Shown here in pieces: positions 45,910-55,040 of a stretch of 64,000 nt of DNA (its first letter is position 1; every line of letters starts with the position of its first letter). The translations under genes were made by a program, and so were the position numbers. The notes beneath the pieces are model-generated. The model searched no databases. It saw nothing but the letters and a program-made list of their open reading frames with translations, and was not told the origin of the DNA. The DNA comes from Cytophagaceae bacterium ABcell3 (lineage in GTDB: Bacteria > Bacteroidota > Bacteroidia > Cytophagales > Cytophagaceae), in NCBI GenBank assembly GCA_030913385.1, contig CP133159.1:2316584-2380583 (forward strand), given 5' to 3'.

Positions 45910-47259
45910 CTAGAAGTTGATGCCTGTATAATTGAACGGGCTTATTTTTTTTAGTTCTGCTTTAACTTCTGAATTAACATTGAGCTCTTCAATAAATTCA
46001 TGGATCCTTTTTTCTGTGATCTTTTCGTTCTTTCTTGTAAGGGCTTTTAGCGCTTCATAAGGTTTAGGGTAACCTTCTCGCCTTAATACTGTTTGAATCG
46101 CTTCAGCCACAACAGCCCAGTTTTCTTCCAAGTCATGGTCTATTGCCTTTGGATTAAGCTCTACTTTATTAAGCCCTTTCTCTAATGAAAGCAACGCCAA
46201 GAGCATGTGTGCAATAGGGACACCAATGTTTCTGAGCACGGTAGAATCAGTTAGGTCTCTTTGTAACCTTGAAATTGGGAGCTTGGCACTGAAGTGCTCA
46301 AATAAGGCATTGGCTATACCTAAGTTACCCTCAGAGTTTTCGAAATCAATAGGGTTTACTTTATGAGGCATGGCAGAAGAACCTACTTCACCTTCTTTGA
46401 TTTTTTGCTTGAAATAGTTCATTGATATGTATTGCCACATATCCTTGTCCAAGTCTAATAGTATGGTGCTGATGCGCTTAAGATTATCAAATAAAGCACC
46501 TAGATGATCATAATGCTCAATTTGGGTTGTGTATTTGCTTCTTTGTAAACCTAATGTATCATTAACAAAGTTGTCAGCAAAAGCTAACCAATCAATTGCA
46601 GGATAGGCGATATGGTGGGCATTGAAGTTTCCTGTGGCGCCACCAAACTTGCCAGCGTATGGAATGGTTCTTAAAAGGGCTAGCTGTTTTTCAGTTCTTT
46701 CCACAAAAACCATTACTTCTTTTCCTAATTTGGTTGGAGAGGCTGGTTGCCCGTGGGTCTTAGCTAGCATGGAAATGTCTTTCCATTCTTCAACCAATGC
46801 TTTTAATTTGTTTTGTATATCCTGTATTTTCGGAAGCAGGACTTCGTTAACAGCGTCTCTTAACAGCATTGGTACAGAAGTGTTGTTTACATCCTGTGAG
46901 GTAAGTCCAAAATGGATGAACTCTTCGTATTGCTCAAGACCTAGTTTAGGAAGACGGGCTTTGATAAAATACTCGACAGCCTTTACGTCGTGGTTGGTTG
47001 TTTTTTCTGTCTCTTTAATTTCTTGCGCATCAGCTTCTGAAAAGTTTTGGTAAATATCACGTAGCTTGCTATAGACAGATTTGTCAATATCTTTTAATTG
47101 AGGAAGCGGTATTTCACAGAGCGCAATAAAATATTCAACTTCTACTGTTACCCTGTACTTTATAAGCCCAAACTCAGAAAAATAAGGAGCTAAGTCCTTC
47201 AGTTGGCGTCTGTATCTGCCATCAACAGGTGAAATGGCGGTGAGTGCATTTAATTCCAT
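45910..47259 (-). CDS. purB: adenylosuccinate lyase
   Basis: Catalyses two steps of purine synthesis, releasing fumarate from SAICAR and from adenylosuccinate. The family signature SSAMPHKVNPIDFENSEGN is intact; TSQDVNNTSVP and KTHGQPASPT are the other active-site regions. The start ELNALTAISPVDGRYR is typical, so I choose the ATG at 47259; an in-frame ATG 21 bases upstream would add MCHNNID. 449 residues, normal for the long PurB group. Single gene with no neighbouring purine genes. Confidence 0.97.
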   Translation of the reverse strand: MELNALTAISPVDGRYRRQLKDLAPYFSEFGLIKYRVTVEVEYFIALCEIPLPQLKDIDKSVYSKLRDIYQNFSEADAQEIKETEKTTNHDVKAVEYFIKARLPKLGLEQYEEFIHFGLTSQDVNNTSVPMLLRDAVNEVLLPKIQDIQNKLKALVEEWKDISMLAKTHGQPASPTKLGKEVMVFVERTEKQLALLRTIPYAGKFGGATGNFNAHHIAYPAIDWLAFADNFVNDTLGLQRSKYTTQIEHYDHLGALFDNLKRISTILLDLDKDMWQYISMNYFKQKIKEGEVGSSAMPHKVNPIDFENSEGNLGIANALFEHFSAKLPISRLQRDLTDSTVLRNIGVPIAHMLLALLSLEKGLNKVELNPKAIDHDLEENWAVVAEAIQTVLRREGYPKPYEALKALTRKNEKITEKRIHEFIEELNVNSEVKAELKKISPFNYTGINF

Positions 47260-47624
47260 ATCTATATTATTATGGCACAAAGATAAGGAATTTATATAAT
47301 TGATTGAATTTTATAATAAGGCACCTCGAAAATTTTAGTAATGCTTTATTTATAGAAATATTAAAAAGGGAGGTGTCTTTGAAGAATATTGCGCCCCTTT
47401 GGGGGCTATCATCCATTATTATATTATTACGCATCGTTGGTGCTAGAAATGTATAAAAAAGACCTGTTTTGAGATTAACAAGCTCCAAAGGAGCGCAATA
47501 AATAACTCAAGGTGCGACCCTGAGAACTGAAAGGTGGAAGCTCCACCAAGCCCCGAAAATACCTATAGGGTCACAAAGACCAATGCCAGCTTCCAGAATC
47601 GGGCATTATAGCTTCCCAGCAAAA
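47260..47624. other. intergenic region, 365 bp
   Basis: Contains several short inverted repeats (GCGCCCCTTTGGGGGC near 47390, GCTCCAAAGGAGCG near 47483, GGTGGAAGCTCCACC near 47531) but no ORF of interest. They resemble scattered intergenic repeats rather than a single structured RNA; a terminator for the upstream operon (which ends at 47625 on the minus strand) may lie here but is not obvious. Confidence 0.5.
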
Positions 47625-48413
47625 CTACTTTTTTACCTTCATCTCTGCTTCTTTCTTCCAATCCATGCCAATGGCTGATAGATATTCAGACTCATTCCAA
47701 TGGTCTCGTGAAACAGGTTTACAGATAAGCGTTTCATCTAAGGGGGCGCTTACTACTTCCATTCCGCAACTTCTGATGATCGCTTCCATTGCAGAAGGAT
47801 TTGGAGCCCACCAATTTGTAGGGTCACCGGCATATTTTTTCTCAATAAATGCCATCTTTGGCCACTCATCTTTTAGAAAGACTTCTCTCTTTTCTAGCGA
47901 CACATCATCTGGTACATGTTCTTGCTTTTCGCCAGGCATAGATAGGGTTTGGAAAACTAACATTTCCTTTACCTTTCTAGAAAGAATGTCCATAGCCAAT
48001 AATGGGTACCGAAGGTGGTAAAACACACCCATAAACCAAATTAGGTCAAAATCTTCGTTAAGGTTTACCAGGTCATAAACTTGCATTTGCTTAAACCTGA
48101 TTTTGTTGGGTAGCCTAAACTGCTCTGCGACCCATTCTGCTTGTCGTAAATAGTGTGGGTCGAGATCTATTCCAAGTACATCAGCGCCGCGTTTTGCCAA
48201 CTCTATGGAATAGAATCCTGCATTGCAGCCTATGTCCAACACTTTCCACCCATTGAGATCGGCAGGAATATGGTCTTTTAAGGCCTGCCATTTGAAAGAT
48301 GGGAAATCTCCGAGAAAATGATCAGGAGCCGTTTGTACTCCACTAGGCAAATGGATGTTGTGGAACCATGGCTGCATTGATTGTATCTGGTCGGTGATAT
48401 CCTTTTCTTTCAT
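47625..48413 (-). CDS. SAM methyltransferase, TIGR04290-like
   Basis: A 262-residue methyltransferase. A SAM-binding glycine motif (LDIGCNAGFYSIELAKRGA with LGIDLD) is followed by the distinctive C-terminal region LVFQTLSMPGEKQ, WPKMAFIEKKYAGDPTNWWA and PSAMEAIIRSCGMEV, which I recognise as the signature of NCBI family TIGR04290, usually found beside glycosyltransferases and sugar-modifying genes. It may methylate a sugar or lipid-linked sugar. It is the last gene of the operon, 74 bp after the preceding stop. Confidence 0.83.
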   Translation of the reverse strand: MKEKDITDQIQSMQPWFHNIHLPSGVQTAPDHFLGDFPSFKWQALKDHIPADLNGWKVLDIGCNAGFYSIELAKRGADVLGIDLDPHYLRQAEWVAEQFRLPNKIRFKQMQVYDLVNLNEDFDLIWFMGVFYHLRYPLLAMDILSRKVKEMLVFQTLSMPGEKQEHVPDDVSLEKREVFLKDEWPKMAFIEKKYAGDPTNWWAPNPSAMEAIIRSCGMEVVSAPLDETLICKPVSRDHWNESEYLSAIGMDWKKEAEMKVKK

Positions 48414-48487
48414 GTAATAAAAAGTTTTATGTAAATAGTATATACCTCTTGTTTATGATGTTTATGTAATTATTGCTTATTTTATCT

Positions 48488-49564
48488 TTACACATTAATG
48501 CCTATATCGGTCAGCTCTCTCACGTATTCTTCAAGTTCTGCTGCTCTGTGTGCAGCGGTATGGTTTTCCATTACTACTTTTCGTGCATTCTCACCGATAC
48601 TCCTTCGCTGACTGTCTGGTATTTCCTGAAGGAAAGAAGTGGTATCGCTAGTTTTTCTGGCTATCAAAATAGATTCTTCTTCTTTAAACAAAGTTGTTAA
48701 ACCATCCCAATCGTCGCTGATAACGGGTGTTCCACAAGCTGCAGCCTCAAAGAGTCTAACGCTAGGAGAGTACCCTGCACGTATCATATCTGCTCTAGTA
48801 ATGTTCATTGTAAATCGTTGGCTATTATAAAAACAGCTGTGGTCAGCCGGGGGGAGGTGGTGGATATGCTCTGTGTTTTTTGGCCAGCGTAGGTTGTCTG
48901 GATATTGGGCTCCTGCTACAACAAATCTTTGTTCAGGCAGTACTGTGGCTGCTTTTAACATCAGGTTATTTAAAGGTGGCTGCCTGTCTGTGCTATAGGT
49001 TCCCAGGTAACCTAGGTCCCATTTCTTTTCACAAGATACTGGATGGTATAGGTTTGGGTCAAAAGAGCAGTAAAGAGCTTTGGCTTTAGGCGAATTATAT
49101 TTTTTTTCTAGCAGGTCTAATGTTGGGCCTCCTGTAAAAGAAAGGTAGAGGTCGTAAGCTGGAATGAGTTCTGGCTTTAGGTACTCATAATCTTTTCTTT
49201 CAAGTTTTGCTAAAGTTACCGGGGTATCAATATCGTAGAAAGCAGCAATCCCTCGGGTAGTGTTTTGTACCCACTCACCAACTTTAACTCCTTGCGGGAC
49301 ATAGGAACCGACTATAACAAGATCGGCATTTTTGATTGTCGTGTGCCACCGGTCTTTTAGTTCTTCCAAACTTTTATAAAGGTGCAAGTCGCAAAAGTCT
49401 GGGTTGGGCAGGTCCCTGCTTGAGGCATACCAAGGGACATCTCTTTCTAAAAAAGTAACATGGTGGTTCTTTTTAGTAAGTTCTTTTATTAGCCCTCTGA
49501 AAGTAGTGGCATGTCCGTTGCCCCACGAAGAGGTGAGCGATAAACCTAATATGACGATTTTCAT
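48488..49564 (-). CDS. CgeB-like glycosyltransferase, third copy
   Basis: A 358-residue GT-B-type enzyme. Its start MKIVILGLSLTSSWGNGHATTFRGL is close to the openings of the two genes before it. The C-terminal group-1 donor-binding region reads RADMIRAGYSPSVRLFEAAACGTPVISDDWDGL, with the acidic residue of the EX7E-like motif replaced by the FEAA run usual in CgeB-like proteins. The donor is presumably a nucleotide sugar. The three consecutive copies differ from each other, so they probably add different sugars or make different linkages. 3 bp from the next gene. Confidence 0.83.
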   Translation of the reverse strand: MKIVILGLSLTSSWGNGHATTFRGLIKELTKKNHHVTFLERDVPWYASSRDLPNPDFCDLHLYKSLEELKDRWHTTIKNADLVIVGSYVPQGVKVGEWVQNTTRGIAAFYDIDTPVTLAKLERKDYEYLKPELIPAYDLYLSFTGGPTLDLLEKKYNSPKAKALYCSFDPNLYHPVSCEKKWDLGYLGTYSTDRQPPLNNLMLKAATVLPEQRFVVAGAQYPDNLRWPKNTEHIHHLPPADHSCFYNSQRFTMNITRADMIRAGYSPSVRLFEAAACGTPVISDDWDGLTTLFKEEESILIARKTSDTTSFLQEIPDSQRRSIGENARKVVMENHTAAHRAAELEEYVRELTDIGINV

Positions 49565-49567
49565 TTG

Positions 49568-50662
49568 TTAGACTTCTACGTTTTGGTCAATGTTTTCTTG
49601 TAATACCGGGTGCAATTCTTCTGCTCTTTTTGGATAGGTATGGGCAGAAATGACTTTCTTTCTGGCTGCTTCGCCAATTTTGGCAGCTGTATTTGGCGAA
49701 AGGTCTTTAAGTAGAGCAGCTACTTCTTCGCCATTATTGGCCACGAGTATTTCTTTGCCTGGTTCAAAGAAGAACTCTATACCTTCCCATTGATCACTGA
49801 TTATGCATGCACCGGCTCCGGCTGCTTCAAAAACCCGGGTAGCGGGGGAAAAGCCATACCTGGCCATACTGTCTCTGCTAATGTTCAAGACTGCTTTGGA
49901 TGTACTGTTGAATGCATTGTGGTCTTTGGTATATACATGCCCAATGTTTTTAATATTGGATGGCATAGGTTTGTCGTGCCATCCGCTTCCGCCTATGATG
50001 AATTCTTTATGTGGGCACAGACAGGCTGCTTTGATAAAAAACTCTTCTACACGGCTTTCCCGGTCTGGTAAGCGGTTTCCTAAGAAAGCCAGATCTGCTT
50101 GGAATCTTTCATCTGACTTTACTGGAAAGTGCGTGTTTGTGTCTAAAGCATTATATACCGCTATGCATTTTTTTGCCCCGTGCGAAGTATATGCTTTAAT
50201 TACAGGCTCTCCTCCGCCATAGGTCAACACCATGTCATATTGAGGAATGTGTTCATGAAATGGATCTTTAGGATCTTTTTCGATTCTGTCTAAAGTGGCA
50301 GGAGCATCTACATCCCAAAAGATAATTTTGTTTTTACTGGTCTTCAGCTTAAGAACTTCTGCTTCCAAAAGTTCGTCAAATACACCCACTCCACTGGCTT
50401 TTATTACAATATCTGCCGAAGAAGCTTTTTGCAGCATGTCAAATACAGCTTTTTCGGTGGCTTTGTAAACCACTACTTTTGAATATTCAGGGTCTGGTAT
50501 GTCCCTGTGCTCTTGGCGTTGGTAAGCGTCTGGCTCAAAAAAAGTAATGTCGTAGCCTAGATTGTGCAGCGCCCTAAGTATGCCCCTATAATAAGTAGCG
50601 GCACCATTCCAATATGCTGAAATAAGGCTAGAGCCAAAAAATGCAATGCTTTTATTGTTCAT
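49568..50662 (-). CDS. CgeB-like glycosyltransferase, second copy
   Basis: A 364-residue paralogue (SLISAYWNGAATYYRGILRAL near the N-terminus, RYGFSPATRVFEAAGAGACIISDQWEG in the C-terminal domain). Cytoplasmic, no membrane segment. Substrates unknown; it belongs to the same operon, 3 bp from the neighbour downstream and 7 bp from the one upstream. The high similarity of layout to its neighbour points to duplication followed by divergence. Confidence 0.82.
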   Translation of the reverse strand: MNNKSIAFFGSSLISAYWNGAATYYRGILRALHNLGYDITFFEPDAYQRQEHRDIPDPEYSKVVVYKATEKAVFDMLQKASSADIVIKASGVGVFDELLEAEVLKLKTSKNKIIFWDVDAPATLDRIEKDPKDPFHEHIPQYDMVLTYGGGEPVIKAYTSHGAKKCIAVYNALDTNTHFPVKSDERFQADLAFLGNRLPDRESRVEEFFIKAACLCPHKEFIIGGSGWHDKPMPSNIKNIGHVYTKDHNAFNSTSKAVLNISRDSMARYGFSPATRVFEAAGAGACIISDQWEGIEFFFEPGKEILVANNGEEVAALLKDLSPNTAAKIGEAARKKVISAHTYPKRAEELHPVLQENIDQNVEV

Positions 50663-50669
50663 TGAGCAA

Positions 50670-51779
50670 TTATTTATTTAATGTTTCAAACACGTTTAAT
50701 CCGATTTCTTCACAAATTGCTTCTAGCTCATCCACTCTATGCTTACAGGTATGTGCTTTTTGAATGGTTTCAAGGCCATTTTGTGCAATATTGTTTCGGG
50801 CTTCCTTATTCTGAATGAGATGTTGAAGTTGGTTTTTCATTTCCGCTCCATCTTTCACCATTAGGTAATCTTGGTTGGTTCTGAATAGGTGTTCTGTGTC
50901 TTCCCAAGGGGAGGAGATAAGCGGTATGCCACAAGCTAAAGCCTCAAAAGGCCTGATGGTAGGAATGCCTGGCAAGGTTTCTACATAAGGCCTTCTTGGT
51001 ACATGTACGGTTACTTTATATTTAGAAAACGCTTCTGGCGCTTTATAGTTGGGAAGCCATCCGCCATATTCAATTCCGGCATTTTCTAATGCCTCAATGG
51101 CTTTTTTAGGATAGCGTACGCCGTATATTTTTGCTTTTAATTTTAGTGACTTGACAGGGTTTATCAAAAACTCATGAAGTTCTTCTGTTCTTTCTTCATC
51201 GCCCCAGTTTCCTACCCATACTAGATCGCCTTCAAAGTTTTTCTCTAAAGGGCGGAATATGTTTGTGTCTGCTGCTTCGTGCCATGTCCATGATTTATTT
51301 ACTTTATGCTCTTGTTCATAAATCTTTCTGATAACCTCTCCGTAAGCCAACACGCCATCATATTGGCTTAAATCATAAGCGGCCATTGCTTCTTTATCAG
51401 AGATTATCCGGTGGTGAGTATCATGAAAAAGGAGTTTATAACCTAATCGGCTTTTTTCCTTCCCTAACCGTGAAACCACTTTTTGTTCGTTCCACTCATG
51501 TACAATGACCAGGTCTGCATCTTTTAGGGCTTGTTCATAATTGAAATTATCATGGTTGTAGAAATTGGTTTCTAGTTGAGGGTAATACTTATAGAATTCC
51601 TCAACGGCCTTGTTCCCATAGTCTTTTTTTAGGTTGCTAAGACTCCATCCATTTTCAGGCTCAAAAACTTGTACATTATGACCTCGGTTAATCAACTCGG
51701 TAGCTATACCTCTTAAAAAATGGGCATTGCCATGGTTCCAGTCTGATAGTAATGAATGGTAAAAAAGTAATATCTTCAT
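50670..51779 (-). CDS. CgeB-like glycosyltransferase, first copy
   Basis: A 369-residue group-1 glycosyltransferase with the openings FYHSLLSDWNHGNAHFLRG and a donor-binding region VPRRPYVETLPGIPTIRPFEALACGIPLISSPWEDTEHLF. Its start overlaps the stop of the GT4 gene by 4 bp (translational coupling). Chemistry unknown; retaining mechanism would be expected of the family. Confidence 0.83.
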   Translation of the reverse strand: MKILLFYHSLLSDWNHGNAHFLRGIATELINRGHNVQVFEPENGWSLSNLKKDYGNKAVEEFYKYYPQLETNFYNHDNFNYEQALKDADLVIVHEWNEQKVVSRLGKEKSRLGYKLLFHDTHHRIISDKEAMAAYDLSQYDGVLAYGEVIRKIYEQEHKVNKSWTWHEAADTNIFRPLEKNFEGDLVWVGNWGDEERTEELHEFLINPVKSLKLKAKIYGVRYPKKAIEALENAGIEYGGWLPNYKAPEAFSKYKVTVHVPRRPYVETLPGIPTIRPFEALACGIPLISSPWEDTEHLFRTNQDYLMVKDGAEMKNQLQHLIQNKEARNNIAQNGLETIQKAHTCKHRVDELEAICEEIGLNVFETLNK

Positions 51780-52915
51780 AATTCAGTAACTTTTTCTGTT
51801 TTTGCAATCCTGCTTTTAGCAGGTTTTCTAGGAAACAATAGCTTTTGGTATTCTCTAAAGTAGTTTTCAGCCATCTGTCGGGAGTCATATCTTCTGCTAT
51901 GCATTTCAGCCCGATTGGCTAAACTGGTTCTTAAACTGTCGTTTTCAATAAGCATGATAAGACATTCTTTTAAGCCTTGTTGGTCATCGTTATTGATAAA
52001 AACAGCATTGTTTTCCCATATTTCAGCCAGAGAATCGATTTGTCCAGCTACAAGGGCACATCCGGACATGCCTGCTTCTAGCATAGCCAGTCCAAAAGGT
52101 TCATAGCGAGATGGCATTACAAAAATGGAAGCTTCCGATAACCACTTGGTAATCTCTTTTTTGCTTAATTTTCCTAGAAAAACAACATTTCTGAGGTTTG
52201 TCAATTCGCCATTTGAGGGGTCTTGGTTGTCTCCGGCAATATATACAGGCCAAGGAAGTTCGGCTGCTATTTCTGCTAATAGGTTTAAGTTTTTAGCTTC
52301 GTCCCAAACCCTGCCCATTGCAAAAATGATAGGTTTCTTGCTTTTCTTTCTGAATGTGCCGATGTCGGAACCATTGTATATGACTTTAGAGTTTTTAAAA
52401 GGGCCATAGTACTCTTTGGCACAATGCATCATATTTTGAGAAGGAGCTATTACCAGATCAGCAGCTTGTAAGCCTTCAGATACTTTTTGCTGGTATGTGG
52501 ACCATTCAGTAGGAGCGTCTTCATTTTTTACAGCCTGCCACCATGATAGTACACATGAATGGGCTGCAACTAAAACTGGTTTGCCCCAAGGAAGCGAACC
52601 ATGTACATAATTATTCAGATGAATAAGATCTGGTTTGATGGATTTGTTTAGCTCGAGGAGCCAAGCGCCCGCTTTCTCTACATCTTCCCATGGGTTCTCC
52701 ATCCATTCCAATTTATAGCTGCTTTCATGGACAGTGATATTTTTTGTATATCTGACATCATATTGTTGTTCGGGAGAAAGTGGCGCTCCCATTGTTGCCA
52801 AATGTACATGTATATTGTATGGTGCCAGAACCTTTGCCAGCTCAGTCGCATATGTCCAGACTCCACCAATGGTGTCGGCTGTCATTAATATTTTTATTTT
52901 GTTATTATCTGCCAT
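51776..52915 (-). CDS. GT4-family glycosyltransferase
   Basis: A 379-residue GT-B glycosyltransferase. The N-terminal domain begins KILMTADTIGGVWTYATELAKVL; the C-terminal domain has FAMGRVWDEAKNLNLLAEIAAEL and the EX7E motif in FVMPSRYEPFGLAMLEAGMSGCALV, where both Glu are present. Members transfer hexoses or other sugars with retention. The length and motif order are typical. It overlaps both neighbours (4 bp and 11 bp), so it is in the core of the operon. Confidence 0.88.
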   Translation of the reverse strand: MADNNKIKILMTADTIGGVWTYATELAKVLAPYNIHVHLATMGAPLSPEQQYDVRYTKNITVHESSYKLEWMENPWEDVEKAGAWLLELNKSIKPDLIHLNNYVHGSLPWGKPVLVAAHSCVLSWWQAVKNEDAPTEWSTYQQKVSEGLQAADLVIAPSQNMMHCAKEYYGPFKNSKVIYNGSDIGTFRKKSKKPIIFAMGRVWDEAKNLNLLAEIAAELPWPVYIAGDNQDPSNGELTNLRNVVFLGKLSKKEITKWLSEASIFVMPSRYEPFGLAMLEAGMSGCALVAGQIDSLAEIWENNAVFINNDDQQGLKECLIMLIENDSLRTSLANRAEMHSRRYDSRQMAENYFREYQKLLFPRKPAKSRIAKTEKVTEL

Positions 52916-53936
52916 ATATCATGTCCAGGATTTCTGAAACTTTTACATACTGCCATGCGTCTTTGTCAAATTCTGCACCAGCGGCTAATTCCTCGGCCCA
53001 AACCGCAGCGGCACGCCCCATCCAATCGTCTGGTGGTTCTACCATTACTTCTGTTTTGGTGCCATAGTAAGCTTCTGCTACAAAGTCATAGAAAGAGCCG
53101 TTGATGTTTCTAAAGCATGCGCCTCCTTTGGTACCATAAAAAACGGCTTTAATTTCAGCCTCTTTTCCTGCTTGCAAATTCCATGAACAGCGTAAATCAA
53201 TAGCGGCATCATTGGCTAGGTCAATTCTGGCAATGCCATAATCTTCCACTACTTTTGCGTCTTTTGGTAATGGTTTGCCTTGGTGGAAAAGTTTGGAGCT
53301 GACGTTTTTCACTTCCGGAAAGTCCAGGCACCACATAGCCAGATCGGTCAGGTGGACGCCCAAGTCAATGACGCAACCGCCACCTGATTGCTCTGGATCA
53401 TAAAACCATGGTTTATCAGGGCCATAGGCATTGTGAAATACCAGTTCTACCGCATATATTTCTCCAAGGTTGCCTGACTTAATGAGGTTATACACTGCTC
53501 GCATAGCCTTGGTGTGGCGGTAGGAGAGGTCTACTCCCAATGAAAGGTTATATTTTTCGGCTGTTCTGACTACTTCGGCAGTTTCTTGAGCAGTCCTTCC
53601 GAGGGGCTTTTGGCAAAAAACAGATTTACCGGCATTTAATGCCTGAATCGATTGGTTGGCGTGTAATGCACTTGGTGTAGCAATAACAACACCGTCAACT
53701 TCTTCATTTTTTAATATGGCATCAAAAGAGGAAGCTTGTTTAGCCTGAGGAGCTGCTTTTAAGGCTTCTTTGGTGGTTTCTTCTGAGACATCTGCCACCA
53801 TAGATATGGTAGCTTTTTCGGTTTTTTGGACAGCCTCCATTCTGTTTCGCCCGATCCAACCTACTCCTAAAAATCCCAGTGATGGTTTAAAAGTTCTTTC
53901 AGATTTTTCTGATTGCTTAAAAATTAACTCTTCCAT
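52905..53936 (-). CDS. Gfo/Idh/MocA-family oxidoreductase
   Basis: A 343-residue NAD(P)-dependent dehydrogenase. The Rossmann motif is GVGWIGRN and the catalytic Lys lies in CQKPLGR, where the usual CEKP is CQKP (Glu to Gln, Lys kept). The second domain holds GGGCVIDLGVHLTDLAMW, with the His expected in the active site. Family members oxidise or reduce C3 of nucleotide or free sugars, or isomerise inositols. It is probably a sugar-modifying step of this operon. A 11-bp overlap joins it to the GT4 gene. Confidence 0.87.
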   Translation of the reverse strand: MEELIFKQSEKSERTFKPSLGFLGVGWIGRNRMEAVQKTEKATISMVADVSEETTKEALKAAPQAKQASSFDAILKNEEVDGVVIATPSALHANQSIQALNAGKSVFCQKPLGRTAQETAEVVRTAEKYNLSLGVDLSYRHTKAMRAVYNLIKSGNLGEIYAVELVFHNAYGPDKPWFYDPEQSGGGCVIDLGVHLTDLAMWCLDFPEVKNVSSKLFHQGKPLPKDAKVVEDYGIARIDLANDAAIDLRCSWNLQAGKEAEIKAVFYGTKGGACFRNINGSFYDFVAEAYYGTKTEVMVEPPDDWMGRAAAVWAEELAAGAEFDKDAWQYVKVSEILDMIYGR

Positions 53937-54035
53937 AGTAATAAAATGTTAATCCCAAAGTGAACCTGACGTCTTGGCGACGACCTGCTCAACTCTTGGT
54001 GAAAAAATAAACTAAATTATGGCCCTTCAAGCCGG

Positions 54036-55040
54036 TTATATTTTTATAAGCGCCTTTACAAAACCTTCTGGACGTGAAGCCATGGTTCTAAAAGCATCAT
54101 TAATTTCATCTAAACTATAAGTATGGGTATAAAGTGAGGCCGGCGAAAGCTCTGAATCAGTCACAGCCTTCAATGCGTTTCTAATCCCTTTCATATACAT
54201 TTTAGGATCTCTTTCGTGGGCATTGATAACATCTAATCCACGCCAGTTCCAAAGTTGGATGTTTACAGAGCGCATTCCGTCCTGATGAAAGCCTGCTATG
54301 ATTAAGCGGCCCCTTTCCATGGTTAACTCACCAGCCAAGTTTAATGGCCACTCCTTTCCGGTGGCTTCTATTACCCGGTCACAGAATTTACCGTCTGTTA
54401 GGTGTTTTACTTTTTCAATGATTTTCCAATGGTCGTCAAGCGGTATAAGCTCGTCGGCGCCGTTTTTATCGGCCACTTCTAAAGAAAATGGTCGCTGGGA
54501 TAGGGCAATGACGTTAGCGCCTGCATTTTTACAAAGCTGGGTTAGCAGTGCCCCTAAAAAGCCTATGCCAATGATGGCAACAGTTTGCCCTTTGCGGATA
54601 TCGCTTCGTTCAAAGATGTTCATGGCACAGCCTAACGGCTCTCCCGGAAATGGCTGCCCATAAAGCGATGGTGGCAGTTTTACCAATGCATCGGCATCTG
54701 CTATGTCGTATTGGGCAAAAGAATGGTAAGACAAAAAAGACACCCTTTCGCCAGGAGCGTATCCTTTTACATCTTTTCCTACCTCATCTACTGTGCCCCA
54801 GCCTTCATGGCCAGGATTGCCTGCCGGAATAGGGTACTGAAACCATTCACGACCTTCCCATAAAGGGATGCCTGAAGCACAAACACCACACCCTTCTACT
54901 TTTACCCTTACCTGATTGGCTTTTGGTTCAGGAATATTGACTTTCTGGATTTCAAATTTCCCAGGTTCTGTCAATACCGCAGCGTCCATTAGCTGAACAT
55001 CGGTTTTTTGATTTTCTAATGTTTCACTGGAACGTATCAA
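54036..55040 (-). CDS. zinc-type medium-chain dehydrogenase (MDR)
   Basis: A 334-residue MDR oxidoreductase with catalytic-zinc ligands in GCGVCASGI (Cys) and PGHEGWG (His, Glu). The loop with four Cys that binds the structural zinc in classic alcohol dehydrogenases is missing, a common variation. The cofactor motif GIGFLGALLTQLC begins the Rossmann fold. Family members oxidise polyols or sugars; the exact substrate here is open. It overlaps the GH-SDR fusion gene by 17 bp and is separated by 99 bp from the Gfo/Idh/MocA gene. Confidence 0.87.
   Translation of the reverse strand: MIRSSETLENQKTDVQLMDAAVLTEPGKFEIQKVNIPEPKANQVRVKVEGCGVCASGIPLWEGREWFQYPIPAGNPGHEGWGTVDEVGKDVKGYAPGERVSFLSYHSFAQYDIADADALVKLPPSLYGQPFPGEPLGCAMNIFERSDIRKGQTVAIIGIGFLGALLTQLCKNAGANVIALSQRPFSLEVADKNGADELIPLDDHWKIIEKVKHLTDGKFCDRVIEATGKEWPLNLAGELTMERGRLIIAGFHQDGMRSVNIQLWNWRGLDVINAHERDPKMYMKGIRNALKAVTDSELSPASLYTHTYSLDEINDAFRTMASRPEGFVKALIKI

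Noticed and set aside
47260-47624. Structured RNA or riboswitch before purB
   Set aside because: Only short unrelated inverted repeats are present, with no purine-riboswitch core and no conserved long-range pairing that I can see.
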